NCBI GenBank assembly: GCA_945935945.1
Contig: CAMESA010000049.1
Coordinates: 1 to 6,874, forward strand
Length of the DNA stretch: 6,874 nucleotides
From: an uncultured Mollicutes bacterium
GTDB lineage: Bacteria; Bacillota_I; Bacilli_A; RFN20; CAG-826
Reading direction: 5' to 3'
Below, piece by piece: positions 1-5,480 of the stretch (the stretch's first letter is position 1; each line of letters starts with the position of its first letter). The position numbers were made by a program, and so were the translations under genes. The notes beneath the pieces were generated by a model that did no database searches, had not been told where the DNA came from, and worked only from the letters and a program-made list of their open reading frames with translations.

Positions 1-99
1 TCAAAAGGCGAAGTAATTTTTACACATTATTATTTCCATACTCGTTCCACACTTTCCCCTTTCATCCAAGGAGGTCGTTATGAAAGAAAAAGTTTTTAA
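1..99 (+). CDS. Possible 3' end of an upstream gene (partial)
   Basis: Frame 1 is open from the window edge to a TAA at 97-99, which is 32 codons without a stop in AT-rich DNA. The residues end in FIQGGRYERKSF. If real, it overlaps the next gene by 20 nt, in line with the overlapping style of this operon. A competing reading is frame 3, which ends at a TGA (81-83) that overlaps the next ATG as ATGA, but that frame uses more rare-looking codons (AGG, CGA, CCC). I do not recognise the product. The identity is open; the gene order suggests another component of the pilus operon. Confidence 0.35.
   Translation, partial: SKGEVIFTHYYFHTRSTLSPFIQGGRYERKSF
68..74 (+). promoter_or_regulatory. Strong Shine-Dalgarno for the 80-1177 gene
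   Basis: A full AAGGAGG lies 5 nt before the ATG at 80. It fixes the start codon and implies independent, efficient initiation rather than reliance on coupling alone. Confidence 0.8.
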
Positions 100-1177
100 A
101 TTTGTGAAATACTTAGAAATGTTGCTAATTATTTTATGTTTAGCAAGTTTTAAGCCTGCAAAATTAAATGTAAATAGTATTTCTGAATTTAGCAATGAAG
201 AAGTCATCACTTTTTCTTCTTTTAAATACTCCAAATTTTTAGACTTCTCTCTTTCTCTGATCGATATAAAAAACGAAGAAAATTTTAAATTAACTTTTTA
301 TGTACAAAAATTAAATGATGTTGGTACATTTTACGTTTTTGGCAGTGCTCAAAACGAGACCAGTACTATTAAAAGTGAAATCACAACAATTAGTTCATAT
401 ACATCATCTAGTGTAATTAATGAAATTACTATTGTTTTTCCGTGGGATGCAATAGACAAAAAAACAAAAATTACATTATATTCAAGCAGATCTAGCTCAT
501 CAACTGTACTATCAGACAGTGTATATTTTTATGTTACATCACCATTTGAAGCTATTTGCGATTACAATTCTATTTTTTATTATGCAGTTGATTTTAAAGA
601 CAACAAAATGATGATGAAAAAAGAAAATTTGAATTTTGGAGATTTTTTAGAAACTGTTGCTCTTGATTATTATATAAGGATAAAAGTATCTGATTATAAA
701 ATCTATTTTAATTGTGCAAGTGCTTCACCAATTTCAAATTCTGGAGTATTCCTCTTTTTTAAGGACCCATTAAATCGTTACTTAAATGTTTTTCCTTTGA
801 GTGATGATGGTTTATATCGCTATATTCAATTTAGAACTAATTATTTAGTAGATGAAAACGCAATAAATCTTAGTTATTTTTTCACATATTATGTAAATGT
901 ATATTCTTTATCAATGTCAAAATTTAAATTTGGCGCCAATCTTGGCAATTCTTATGTTAATGCTAAAAATTATTTTTATCTACCAATGTATAATTTTGCA
1001 GATTATTCAACTTTAGAATGTTACATAAAAATCAATAATTTTGGAACTTTGAAGAAGAATTGCATTTTTCCTTTTAAATTTACATTTGCAAATGAATATG
1101 CCTTAGATTCTTTTTACATTTCAAGCAATCAAGGAAAAAGAAATTGGGGCGAAAAGATGGAGACAATAATAATATGA
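80..1177 (+). CDS. Exported protein of unknown function in a Tad-like operon
   Basis: I do not recognise this 365-residue protein. The N-terminus looks like a signal peptide or membrane anchor: basic residues 2-10, a hydrophobic core at about 12-24, then FKPAKL as a possible cleavage region. The rest has no further clear membrane span and is rich in Ser, Thr, Phe, Tyr and Asn with alternating hydrophobic residues, which suggests a beta-rich extracellular fold. Only a few Cys are present (about 4 after the leader). It has a perfect AAGGAGG, and its TGA overlaps the next ATG (ATGA, 1174-1177), so it is probably translated with the pilus genes. Inference from context: a surface or pilus-associated protein, such as a minor subunit, tip protein or secreted cargo. 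Certainty is high that it is a gene and low for its role. Confidence 0.85.
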   Translation: MKEKVFKFVKYLEMLLIILCLASFKPAKLNVNSISEFSNEEVITFSSFKYSKFLDFSLSLIDIKNEENFKLTFYVQKLNDVGTFYVFGSAQNETSTIKSEITTISSYTSSSVINEITIVFPWDAIDKKTKITLYSSRSSSSTVLSDSVYFYVTSPFEAICDYNSIFYYAVDFKDNKMMMKKENLNFGDFLETVALDYYIRIKVSDYKIYFNCASASPISNSGVFLFFKDPLNRYLNVFPLSDDGLYRYIQFRTNYLVDENAINLSYFFTYYVNVYSLSMSKFKFGANLGNSYVNAKNYFYLPMYNFADYSTLECYIKINNFGTLKKNCIFPFKFTFANEYALDSFYISSNQGKRNWGEKMETIII

Positions 1178-1584
1178 TTGGAGCATTAAATTATTTTGTT
1201 TTAACATTTTTCGTTACTTTTATGAACGTGACATATTTTTCGATTGAAGGAATGTACATTAATAGAACATTTCACAATTTTCCGCTTGCTCTAATCGAAG
1301 ATTCAGTCATTTTAATCGATAATCAAGGAATTTTTGATCCTTATTATGACAAAAATAAAGTTAAACAAAACGTTGTAACATATTTAACAAATAATCTAGC
1401 ATCTCGACTTAATGAGTATGAAATAAGTTTTACATATTACACATATGAAGGTGAAGAAGTGAAATTAGATACAAGCGCAAAACCAAAAAATATCGATATT
1501 CATTTTCGCTGCACTTATTATGGCGCGATGAAATACGAAGGCTATCGAAATTTTGAAATTAGAGGAGTAAAGGTTTATGAATGA
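1174..1584 (+). CDS. Small N-terminally anchored protein, possible TadE-like minor pilin
   Basis: This 136-residue protein has a hydrophobic segment at about residues 4-22 (ALNYFVLTFFVTFMNVTYF), then a soluble, probably extracytoplasmic domain rich in Tyr, Asn and charged residues. Small size, one N-terminal anchor and position next to the ATPase gene resemble TadE/TadF minor pilins of Tad systems, but no diagnostic motif is seen, so this is context inference. I chose ATG 1174 because it overlaps the TGA of the preceding gene (ATGA) and has GGAG at 1159-1162. An in-frame TTG at 1144 would add a polar 10-residue extension before the anchor, which is less plausible. It overlaps the ATPase gene by 8 nt. 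Confidence 0.8.
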   Translation: MIGALNYFVLTFFVTFMNVTYFSIEGMYINRTFHNFPLALIEDSVILIDNQGIFDPYYDKNKVKQNVVTYLTNNLASRLNEYEISFTYYTYEGEEVKLDTSAKPKNIDIHFRCTYYGAMKYEGYRNFEIRGVKVYE

Positions 1585-2641
1585 AAGATTATTAGAATAT
1601 ATAGAAACAAGTTTTTTAAAAGAACTGTTAAATAACAAAGATATCACTGATATCTCCTTTAATGGTGAAGATATATATTATAAGGATAATAGTATTGGAC
1701 GCGTAAAAAGTAACATAACTTTAAACCCAAAAGAACCATATGATTTTATAAGACAAATAGCTAATTTATCAGATAGCCAATTTTCATTAACCAATCCGAT
1801 TTTGGATGTTAGTGTAGATCGATATAGAATTTCAGCAACTCACCTCTCGATGACAAGAAAAAATAGAGAACCAGTGGTAAATTTTTCAATTCGTATTGGA
1901 TATAACGAATTAAGAATCAAGGATGATGATTCTTTTATCCATCCTTTTGTAATGAAACTTTTAATTTTAGCAATTGAAAACAAAATGAGTATTGCAATAA
2001 GTGGCAAAACAGGAACAGGTAAGACTGAATTTCAAAAATATTTGATTTCTAAGATGGAAGATAATACTAGACTCATTATTATCGATAACATTAACGAACT
2101 TGAAACTGATTATTTTACTAAGAATTTAGATAGTCAAACTTGGTTATTGTTAAATAATAATGTTTCAAAGTTGACTTTTGATGACTTAATCAAAAGTGCT
2201 TTAAGAAGTAATCCTGATTGGATTATTGTTGGTGAAAGTAGAGGCAAAGAAATGCTTTCAATTTTAAACAGCGCAATGAGTGGCCACCCAACAATTACAA
2301 CACTTCACGCAAAAGATGCTCCATCTACTTACCATAGAATGGCAAGAATGTGCATGATTTCAAATGAATCTCTATCTTTTGAAGATACATTGATTGATAT
2401 TTATGATCATTTTAAATTTATCGTACACATAAAAGCATATTTTGATGTAAATAAAAAACGTATTGTACGTTATGTCGAGAGTTTAGGTACAAATGTTGAT
2501 AATTCATATTATGAAATATATCACTATCCTGATGTTTTTAATAAAATTCCTATTTTTCTCAAATCAGATTTCAATCTATCAACAAAAGATTGGAAAGATT
2601 TAATCAATCAAATCCCAAAAAAGGAAGTAAAAAATGGTTAA
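1577..2641 (+). CDS. Tad-type secretion/pilus assembly ATPase (CpaF/TadA, VirB11 family)
   Basis: The 354-residue protein is a cytoplasmic hexameric ATPase of the type II/IV secretion superfamily that should power pilus extension or secretion. Visible motifs: Walker A GKTGTGKT at residues 143-150; an Asp-box equivalent at 165-175 (RLIIIDNINEL); ALRSNPDWIIVGESRG (208-223) holding the Walker B region with E220 and R222; and the His box SGHPTITTLHA (235-245). The order matches CpaF/TadA. The Asp box is unusual: where the family commonly has IED, this protein has IDN (D170, N171), although E174 is kept. The N-terminal part before Walker A is about 140 residues, on the short side for CpaF. ATG 1577 follows AGAGGAG at 1560-1566 and overlaps the preceding gene by 8 nt. 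The two platform protein genes follow at once, as in Tad loci. Family assignment is confident; retraction versus extension cannot be told. Confidence 0.95.
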   Translation: MNERLLEYIETSFLKELLNNKDITDISFNGEDIYYKDNSIGRVKSNITLNPKEPYDFIRQIANLSDSQFSLTNPILDVSVDRYRISATHLSMTRKNREPVVNFSIRIGYNELRIKDDDSFIHPFVMKLLILAIENKMSIAISGKTGTGKTEFQKYLISKMEDNTRLIIIDNINELETDYFTKNLDSQTWLLLNNNVSKLTFDDLIKSALRSNPDWIIVGESRGKEMLSILNSAMSGHPTITTLHAKDAPSTYHRMARMCMISNESLSFEDTLIDIYDHFKFIVHIKAYFDVNKKRIVRYVESLGTNVDNSYYEIYHYPDVFNKIPIFLKSDFNLSTKDWKDLINQIPKKEVKNG

Positions 2642-3410
2642 CATCCTTTTTGTATTTGTTTCACTTCTTGCTGGTGTATTTTGTTTCTTTATAACAAGAA
2701 ATCTATATTTTTCTATCGCTGTTTTATTGCTATACATATTATTTTTCTTCCTTTATATATCACCAAAAAGAGCTAAATTTAAAAGAAACATAAGCAGAAG
2801 TTATGAAGCAATAAATTTTATTAACAACTTTATTATCAGTTTAAGTGTTTCATGCAGTTTACCAAAGGCTTTAGAGAATGCAAAAAATAGTGGTTCTTTA
2901 AATCTAAAACTTCAAATTGAGTCTTTATCGCATCTTGATGTAGAAAAACAGATTGAATATTTATACAAATATTTTGAAATTCCTATTTATGGGGTGTTCA
3001 TAAATATTATTCAACAATTTGTGTTTAATGGCGGAGATATTTTGTCTATTTCGCAACTTCTAATTAGAGATTCACGAGGAATAGAAAATAGATTAAACGA
3101 ATTTGAACAAAAAAGTATGAGGTACTTTAAAGAATTAATATCAAGTTGGGGTTTATCATTTTTAATTTTAGGTGCAATTCATATATCTTTAGCTAATTTA
3201 TACAAAGAAATTTATGATTTGCCATCCTATCCGTTATTGATTTCAGTATTTTTCGTACTATTTTTAGTCAATTATGCATTTCTTGCAAATAAAATTTACG
3301 ACATTGGGTTCATATCGAAAGGAGATACCTATGCTAAAGAAGTTAAAGAAAAGATTAGAAAACGTAAATTTAGATCCAAAGAAAGAACTAAGAAACTATC
3401 TAAGTGTTAA
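2634..3410 (+). CDS. TadB-like inner-membrane platform protein (T2SSF family)
   Basis: This 258-residue membrane protein has two hydrophobic segments at the N-terminus (about residues 4-20 and 25-42), a long amphipathic cytoplasmic region (about 45-165), and two C-terminal spans (about 170-187 and 198-218). That is the TadB layout of the GspF/T2SSF superfamily, in which the platform protein couples the ATPase to pilin assembly. The segment with NGGDILSISQLL followed by a helical stretch resembles the conserved T2SSF core. It starts 8 nt inside the ATPase gene with AAGGAAG at 2621-2627. The last 26 residues, very rich in Lys and Arg, are encoded by DNA that also encodes the start of the next gene, so the tail may be an extension past an ancestral stop. 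Assignment rests on topology and gene order. Confidence 0.85.
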   Translation: MVNILFVFVSLLAGVFCFFITRNLYFSIAVLLLYILFFFLYISPKRAKFKRNISRSYEAINFINNFIISLSVSCSLPKALENAKNSGSLNLKLQIESLSHLDVEKQIEYLYKYFEIPIYGVFINIIQQFVFNGGDILSISQLLIRDSRGIENRLNEFEQKSMRYFKELISSWGLSFLILGAIHISLANLYKEIYDLPSYPLLISVFFVLFLVNYAFLANKIYDIGFISKGDTYAKEVKEKIRKRKFRSKERTKKLSKC

Positions 3411-4002
3411 TTTCTTATTTATTGCAGGGATTACAATTTTAGCGATTTTTACATCAAATTATCTCTATTTTTTAATAATCCCACTTAGTATTTTGATTTT
3501 ATCCATTATGTTTTTAAGTAAATATAACCTTTTAGAAGAAGATAAAAGAAGAAGACTTGAAATGGAATTTGTGGAAGTTTTTTCTTACATCAGAATTTAC
3601 CTTGTTAACAAAGAAAATGTCTATTCATCAATTAAAAAAGCTAGTCAATATACATCAAAAGAAATGAATGAAGAGTTGAATAAACTTCTAATTCGTATTG
3701 ATGAAGACAAAACAATCGTGCCATTTCTTGATTTTGGGCATTACTTTAAAAACAAAGTAATTGATGAAGTAATGATTGCTTTATATCAAATGGTTGATGG
3801 TGGATATAGTGAAAATTTTATCAATCAGTTTATAAACGTTTTTGATGAATTTAAAGCGAGGTCTAATAATGAGGCTTTATTTAAAAGATATTCGAAAATG
3901 GGAACAATAAATCAGATGTCGCTCGTTGGCAGTGGCTATCTAATGTTCGTTATGCTGCTTGTCATAATAAATATTATAGGAGATTTAACAAATGGGTTCT
4001 AA
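3331..4002 (+). CDS. TadC-like inner-membrane platform protein (T2SSF family)
   Basis: The 223-residue protein has a basic N-terminus (LKKLKKRLEN), two adjacent membrane segments (about residues 26-42 and 44-62), a charged cytoplasmic helical domain (about 65-195) containing MVDGGYSENFINQF, and a C-terminal span (about 198-218). This matches TadC, the usual partner of TadB, and the two would form the membrane platform. I chose ATG 3331 because AAAGGAG (3318-3324) is 6 nt upstream. An in-frame ATG at 3274 has no such site and would add residues lying wholly inside the TadB frame. Even so, the overlap with the TadB-like gene is 80 nt, much longer than at other junctions. It overlaps the following gene by 11 nt. 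Confidence 0.87.
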   Translation: MLKKLKKRLENVNLDPKKELRNYLSVNFLFIAGITILAIFTSNYLYFLIIPLSILILSIMFLSKYNLLEEDKRRRLEMEFVEVFSYIRIYLVNKENVYSSIKKASQYTSKEMNEELNKLLIRIDEDKTIVPFLDFGHYFKNKVIDEVMIALYQMVDGGYSENFINQFINVFDEFKARSNNEALFKRYSKMGTINQMSLVGSGYLMFVMLLVIINIIGDLTNGF

Positions 4003-4336
4003 ATTTGGGTTAATCTTATCATTACCATTGATATTTCTTTGTTTTTTATACGGAGTTGACTTTGTAATGATTCAACTTACATATACTTCACTCGATGCAT
4101 TTTCAACAACAATCAATTACAAAATTTCGAAAACAGGTGAAATTAATGATGCTCTTAAAGAATATGCAGCAAGTGAAATTAACGCTAGGCTTATAGCAGT
4201 GAACGCGGATACGAGTTATTCTGAAGGTTCAACATTAGCATATTATTTGATTAAGGAATATTCGCCTATTGCTTATCAAAGCGATCCTTTAGAAATAAAG
4301 ATTAAACGTTACGCTGTTATAAATATATATAACTAA
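3992..4336 (+). CDS. TadE-like anchored protein / pseudopilin
   Basis: This 114-residue protein has one N-terminal hydrophobic segment (about residues 5-28, GLILSLPLIFLCFLYGVDF) after the short polar leader MGSKF, and an extracytoplasmic domain of about 85 residues. Such small single-span proteins directly after tadC are typically TadE or TadF minor pseudopilins. SKFG before the hydrophobic stretch could be a prepilin-type leader, but there is no Glu at the expected fifth position after G. ATG 3992 follows AGGAG at 3978-3982 and overlaps the TadC-like gene by 11 nt. The first pilin gene starts 11 nt after its stop. The role is inferred from topology and position, not from a diagnostic motif. 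Confidence 0.75.
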   Translation: MGSKFGLILSLPLIFLCFLYGVDFVMIQLTYTSLDAFSTTINYKISKTGEINDALKEYAASEINARLIAVNADTSYSEGSTLAYYLIKEYSPIAYQSDPLEIKIKRYAVINIYN

Positions 4337-4341
4337 GGAGG
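4335..4341 (+). promoter_or_regulatory. Strong Shine-Dalgarno for the first pilin gene
   Basis: AAGGAGG overlaps the preceding TAA stop and sits 6 nt before ATG 4348. It is one of only two perfect seven-base sites in the operon (the other precedes the gene at 80), consistent with high output of a major pilin. Confidence 0.75.
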
Positions 4342-4347
4342 ACTAAT

Positions 4348-4539
4348 ATGTCAGAAATTAAAGGCCAATTACTTGGTATCATTTTAGTAGTCACTATTTT
4401 TGGTGCAGTCGCAGGTGTTTTATTAACTGCTTTTACAACAGCAGCAAATAATACAAGTACAAAAATTGCAAATGACGCTGAAATTGTTGCAAAAGTCAAA
4501 CAATTTACACCATCATATGATGATGTTATGGAATTTTAA
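4348..4539 (+). CDS. Flp-like small pilin, copy 1
   Basis: The 63-residue protein begins with a six-residue leader MSEIKG, then a very hydrophobic helix (residues 7-29) rich in Gly, Ala, Val and Ile, then a short polar tail ending in SYDDVMEF. Size, architecture and position after the TadB, TadC and TadE-like genes point to a Flp-type type IVb pilin, the main filament subunit. A prepilin peptidase would be expected to cut after G6. The Glu-Tyr pair at mature positions 5-6 of classical Flp pilins is absent (Ile-Ile here), so processing or registration may differ. The first 29 residues are identical to those of the next gene; the tails diverge, and this copy is 6 residues longer and more acidic. 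A non-pilin role, such as a small secreted membrane peptide, cannot be excluded. Confidence 0.85.
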   Translation: MSEIKGQLLGIILVVTIFGAVAGVLLTAFTTAANNTSTKIANDAEIVAKVKQFTPSYDDVMEF

Positions 4540-4550
4540 GAGGTATATTT

Positions 4551-4724
4551 ATGTCAGAAATTAAAGGTCAATTATTAGGAATTATTCTTGTTGTAACAAT
4601 TTTTGGTGCAGTGGCAGGTGTTTTATTAACAGCATTTTCAACAGCAGCAAGCAATACAAGCACAAAAATCTCTAACGATCCACAAATTACCGCAAAAGCA
4701 TATAACTACACAGCTGCAGAATAA
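4551..4724 (+). CDS. Flp-like small pilin, copy 2 (57 residues)
   Basis: ATG 4551 follows AAGAGG (4538-4543), starts 11 nt after copy 1 ends, and the gene stops at TAA 4722-4724. The product has the same MSEIKG leader and hydrophobic helix as copy 1, and about 43 of the first 50 residues match. Differences cluster in the tail (S30, S34, S41, P44, Q45, T47), and the end YNYTAAE is unlike that of copy 1. Within the 29 identical codons about 11 differ at synonymous sites, so this is an old duplication kept by selection on the protein. It probably acts as a second filament subunit. It is the last gene of the operon; the next gene has its own promoter. Confidence 0.85.
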   Translation: MSEIKGQLLGIILVVTIFGAVAGVLLTAFSTAASNTSTKISNDPQITAKAYNYTAAE

Positions 4725-4757
4725 TAAGTAAGTCAAATTAGCTAAAAAATATATTTG

Positions 4758-4786
4758 TTTAAAGTTGAGCAAAATTGCATTATAAT
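4758..4786 (+). promoter_or_regulatory. Likely promoter of the acyl carrier protein gene
   Basis: A consensus -10 TATAAT lies at 4781-4786. The best-spaced -35 is weak (TTTAAA 4758-4763, 17-bp spacer); TTGAGC at 4765-4770 looks better but is only 10 bp away. A start near 4793 would give a very short leader containing CGAGG (4796-4800), 6 nt before the ATG. No clear terminator is seen between the pilin operon and this promoter, so read-through is possible. Confidence 0.55.
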
Positions 4787-4806
4787 ATCACTTAACGAGG
4801 TAAATT

Positions 4807-5031
4807 ATGGATAACAAATTAATGGTTGAAAACTTAATTAAAGAAAAACTTAATATTAGTGATATTGATGAAACTGCTACAATTGCTACATATGGTTTAG
4901 ATTCTTTGGATGTTGTTGAATTTTTAATCGAATTAGAAGATAAATTTAATGTTTCATTCGATTCCGAAGATACTAAAAATATTAAAACTGTCGGCGAATT
5001 AATTAATTTAGTCACTTCACAAATTAAGTAA
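4807..5031 (+). CDS. acpP: Acyl carrier protein
   Basis: This 74-residue acidic protein has the ACP signature YGLDSLDVVEF. S33 in the DSLD motif is the expected site for the 4'-phosphopantetheine arm on which acyl groups are carried. Length and helical pattern match standalone bacterial ACPs (usually 75-85 residues), including the helix after the DSL motif (LDVVEFLIELEDKF) and a C-terminal helix (TVGELINLVTSQI). It acts in the cytoplasm in fatty acid or phospholipid synthesis, or as an acyl donor to another pathway. No fab, acpS or plsX gene is nearby, so its main pathway cannot be assigned by context. It has its own probable promoter and is followed by tRNA genes. A role in modifying the adjacent pilus products is not supported by any sequence evidence. 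Confidence 0.95.
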   Translation: MDNKLMVENLIKEKLNISDIDETATIATYGLDSLDVVEFLIELEDKFNVSFDSEDTKNIKTVGELINLVTSQIK

Positions 5032-5093
5032 TCAGTTTATTGTAAGTTTTCATTTTGCATTTGCAAAAGTGCTTTAAAAAATTCAAAAAAATC

Positions 5094-5123
5094 TTGCGTA
5101 ATTAAAAGCGTTTATGATATTAT
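5094..5123 (+). promoter_or_regulatory. Likely promoter of the tRNA pair
   Basis: TTGCGT (5094-5099) as -35 and TATTAT (5118-5123) as -10 with an 18-bp spacer would start transcription near 5130, about 17 nt before the first tRNA. TATGAT at 5113-5118 is an alternative -10 but too close to this -35. Confidence 0.5.
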
Positions 5124-5140
5124 TAATAAGCGCTTTTAAT
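5101..5140. repeat. 10-bp perfect inverted repeat around the tRNA promoter -10
   Basis: ATTAAAAGCG (5101-5110) is the exact reverse complement of CGCTTTTAAT (5131-5140), with 20 nt between. The arms flank the likely -10 and are about three helical turns apart. No T tract follows, so it does not look like a terminator. Confidence 0.7.
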
Positions 5141-5146
5141 AAGCAT

Positions 5147-5221
5147 GCTAACTTAGCTCAACGGTAGAGCAATCGGCTGTTAACCGATCGGTTGTAGGTT
5201 CGAATCCTATAGTTAGCGCCA
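5147..5221 (+). tRNA. tRNA-Asn (GUU)
   Basis: A complete cloverleaf can be drawn by eye: acceptor GCTAACT with AGTTAGC, D stem GCTC/GAGC, anticodon stem ATCGG/CCGAT with loop CTGTTAA (anticodon GTT at 5179-5181), T stem GTAGG/CCTAT with TTCGAAT loop, discriminator G and encoded CCA. It decodes AAU and AAC. It lies 2 nt before the next tRNA, so both should be cut from one transcript. Confidence 0.97.
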
Positions 5222-5223
5222 GT

Positions 5224-5300
5224 GGCCTATTGGAGAAGTGGCTTAACTCACATGCCTTTCACGCATGCATTCATGGGTTCGAATCCCGTATAGGTCACCA
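5224..5300 (+). tRNA. tRNA-Glu (UUC)
   Basis: Acceptor GGCCTAT pairs with ATAGGTC (one G-U), discriminator A and encoded CCA. The anticodon stem CATGC/GCATG closes loop CTTTCAC, giving anticodon TTC (Glu, GAA/GAG). The T arm is ATGGG, TTCGAAT, CCCGT. The D arm has a short GAG/CTC stem with an enlarged loop, as is usual for bacterial tRNA-Glu. It is followed directly by the transcript terminator. Confidence 0.97.
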
Positions 5301-5311
5301 AACGAAAATTT

Positions 5312-5368
5312 ACCCGCTACTATTTTGTTGGAAGTCTAGTACAAAACAACAAAAAAGCGGGTTTTTTT
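5312..5368 (+). terminator. Intrinsic terminator of the tRNA transcript
   Basis: ACCCGC (5312-5317) pairs with GCGGGT (5357-5362) and seven T follow (5362-5368). The interior also pairs: TTTTGTTG (5323-5330) with CAACAAAA (5347-5354), giving a long two-part stem with an internal loop. A competing partner ACAAAA (5341-5346) could pair with TTTTGT. Confidence 0.88.
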
Positions 5369-5371
5369 ATG

Positions 5372-5421
5372 CTTAAACGCGTGATTTGCTAATATAATCG
5401 CCGTTTTGTATGCGTCAAAAA
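5372..5421. other. Short spacer between terminator and insertion sequence
   Basis: No gene, RNA or clear regulatory site is seen. The only start codon gives a seven-codon frame. The last 8 bases before the putative element end (5414-5421, GTCAAAAA) would be the target duplication if the element end is correctly placed. Confidence 0.4.
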
Positions 5422-5445
5422 GGTTCTTTCCACGATTAGTTGACA
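5422..5445. repeat. Putative left terminal inverted repeat of the ISL3 element
   Basis: It starts GGTTCTTTCC and ends with TTGACA, which also serves as the -35 of the transposase promoter. Placement is by resemblance to family ends; the matching right copy is not visible, so the inner limit is approximate. Confidence 0.5.
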
Positions 5446-5466
5446 AATTCGGCTTCTATATATAAT
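5440..5466 (+). promoter_or_regulatory. Transposase promoter
   Basis: A perfect TTGACA (5440-5445) lies 15 bp before TATAAT (5461-5466), or 17 bp before TAATAT (5463-5468). The start would be near 5473, inside the right arm of a palindrome. Confidence 0.65.
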
Positions 5467-5480
5467 ATATTATATATAGA
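5455..5480. repeat. Perfect 26-bp palindrome over the transposase -10 and ribosome site
   Basis: Each 13-bp arm is the exact complement of the other (left arm begins TCTATATATA, right arm ends TATATATAGA). It contains the -10 and runs into the Shine-Dalgarno AGAGG (5478-5482), which precedes ATG 5493 by 10 nt. A transcript entering from outside would fold it into a hairpin; one from the element's own promoter would lack the left arm. Confidence 0.9.

Larger units (their letters stand above)
4348..4724 (+). repeat. Tandem duplication of pilin genes
   Basis: Two adjacent paralogous genes in the same orientation, with equal 11-nt spacers before each. The proteins are identical over residues 1-29, but the DNA has diverged at silent sites, so this is not a recent copy. 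Confidence 0.85.

Noticed and set aside
130..150. Lipoprotein cleavage site at C20 of the exported protein
   Set aside because: The residues before Cys are IIL; position -1 is Leu instead of Gly, Ala or Ser, so the lipobox is not met.
1..234. Reverse-strand frame of 77 codons
   Set aside because: It lies opposite the well-supported forward gene with its perfect ribosome site, and begins and ends without its own signals; it is a low-complexity shadow.
1175..1584. Reassignment of TGA to Trp, as in Mycoplasma
   Set aside because: Reading through the TGA stops at 1175 and 1582 gives only short extensions, the overlapping starts fit TGA as stop, and Trp is encoded by TGG in several genes.
3274..3330. 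Upstream ATG at 3274 as start of the TadC-like gene
   Set aside because: No ribosome site precedes it, while AAAGGAG is well placed for ATG 3331, and the extension would lengthen the overlap further.
4317..5015. Reverse-strand frames opposite the pilin and acyl carrier protein genes
   Set aside because: They mirror genes whose protein families are clear on the forward strand, and no ribosome site or promoter supports them.
5053..5067. Small hairpin TTTTGC/GCAAAA after the acyl carrier protein gene as terminator
   Set aside because: The stem is AT-rich, the loop has three bases and no T tract follows on the forward strand.
5312..5368. T-box or attenuator reading of the structure after the tRNAs
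   Set aside because: The alternative pairing is weak, there is no T-box sequence and no regulated gene directly follows on the same transcript; a plain terminator explains it.
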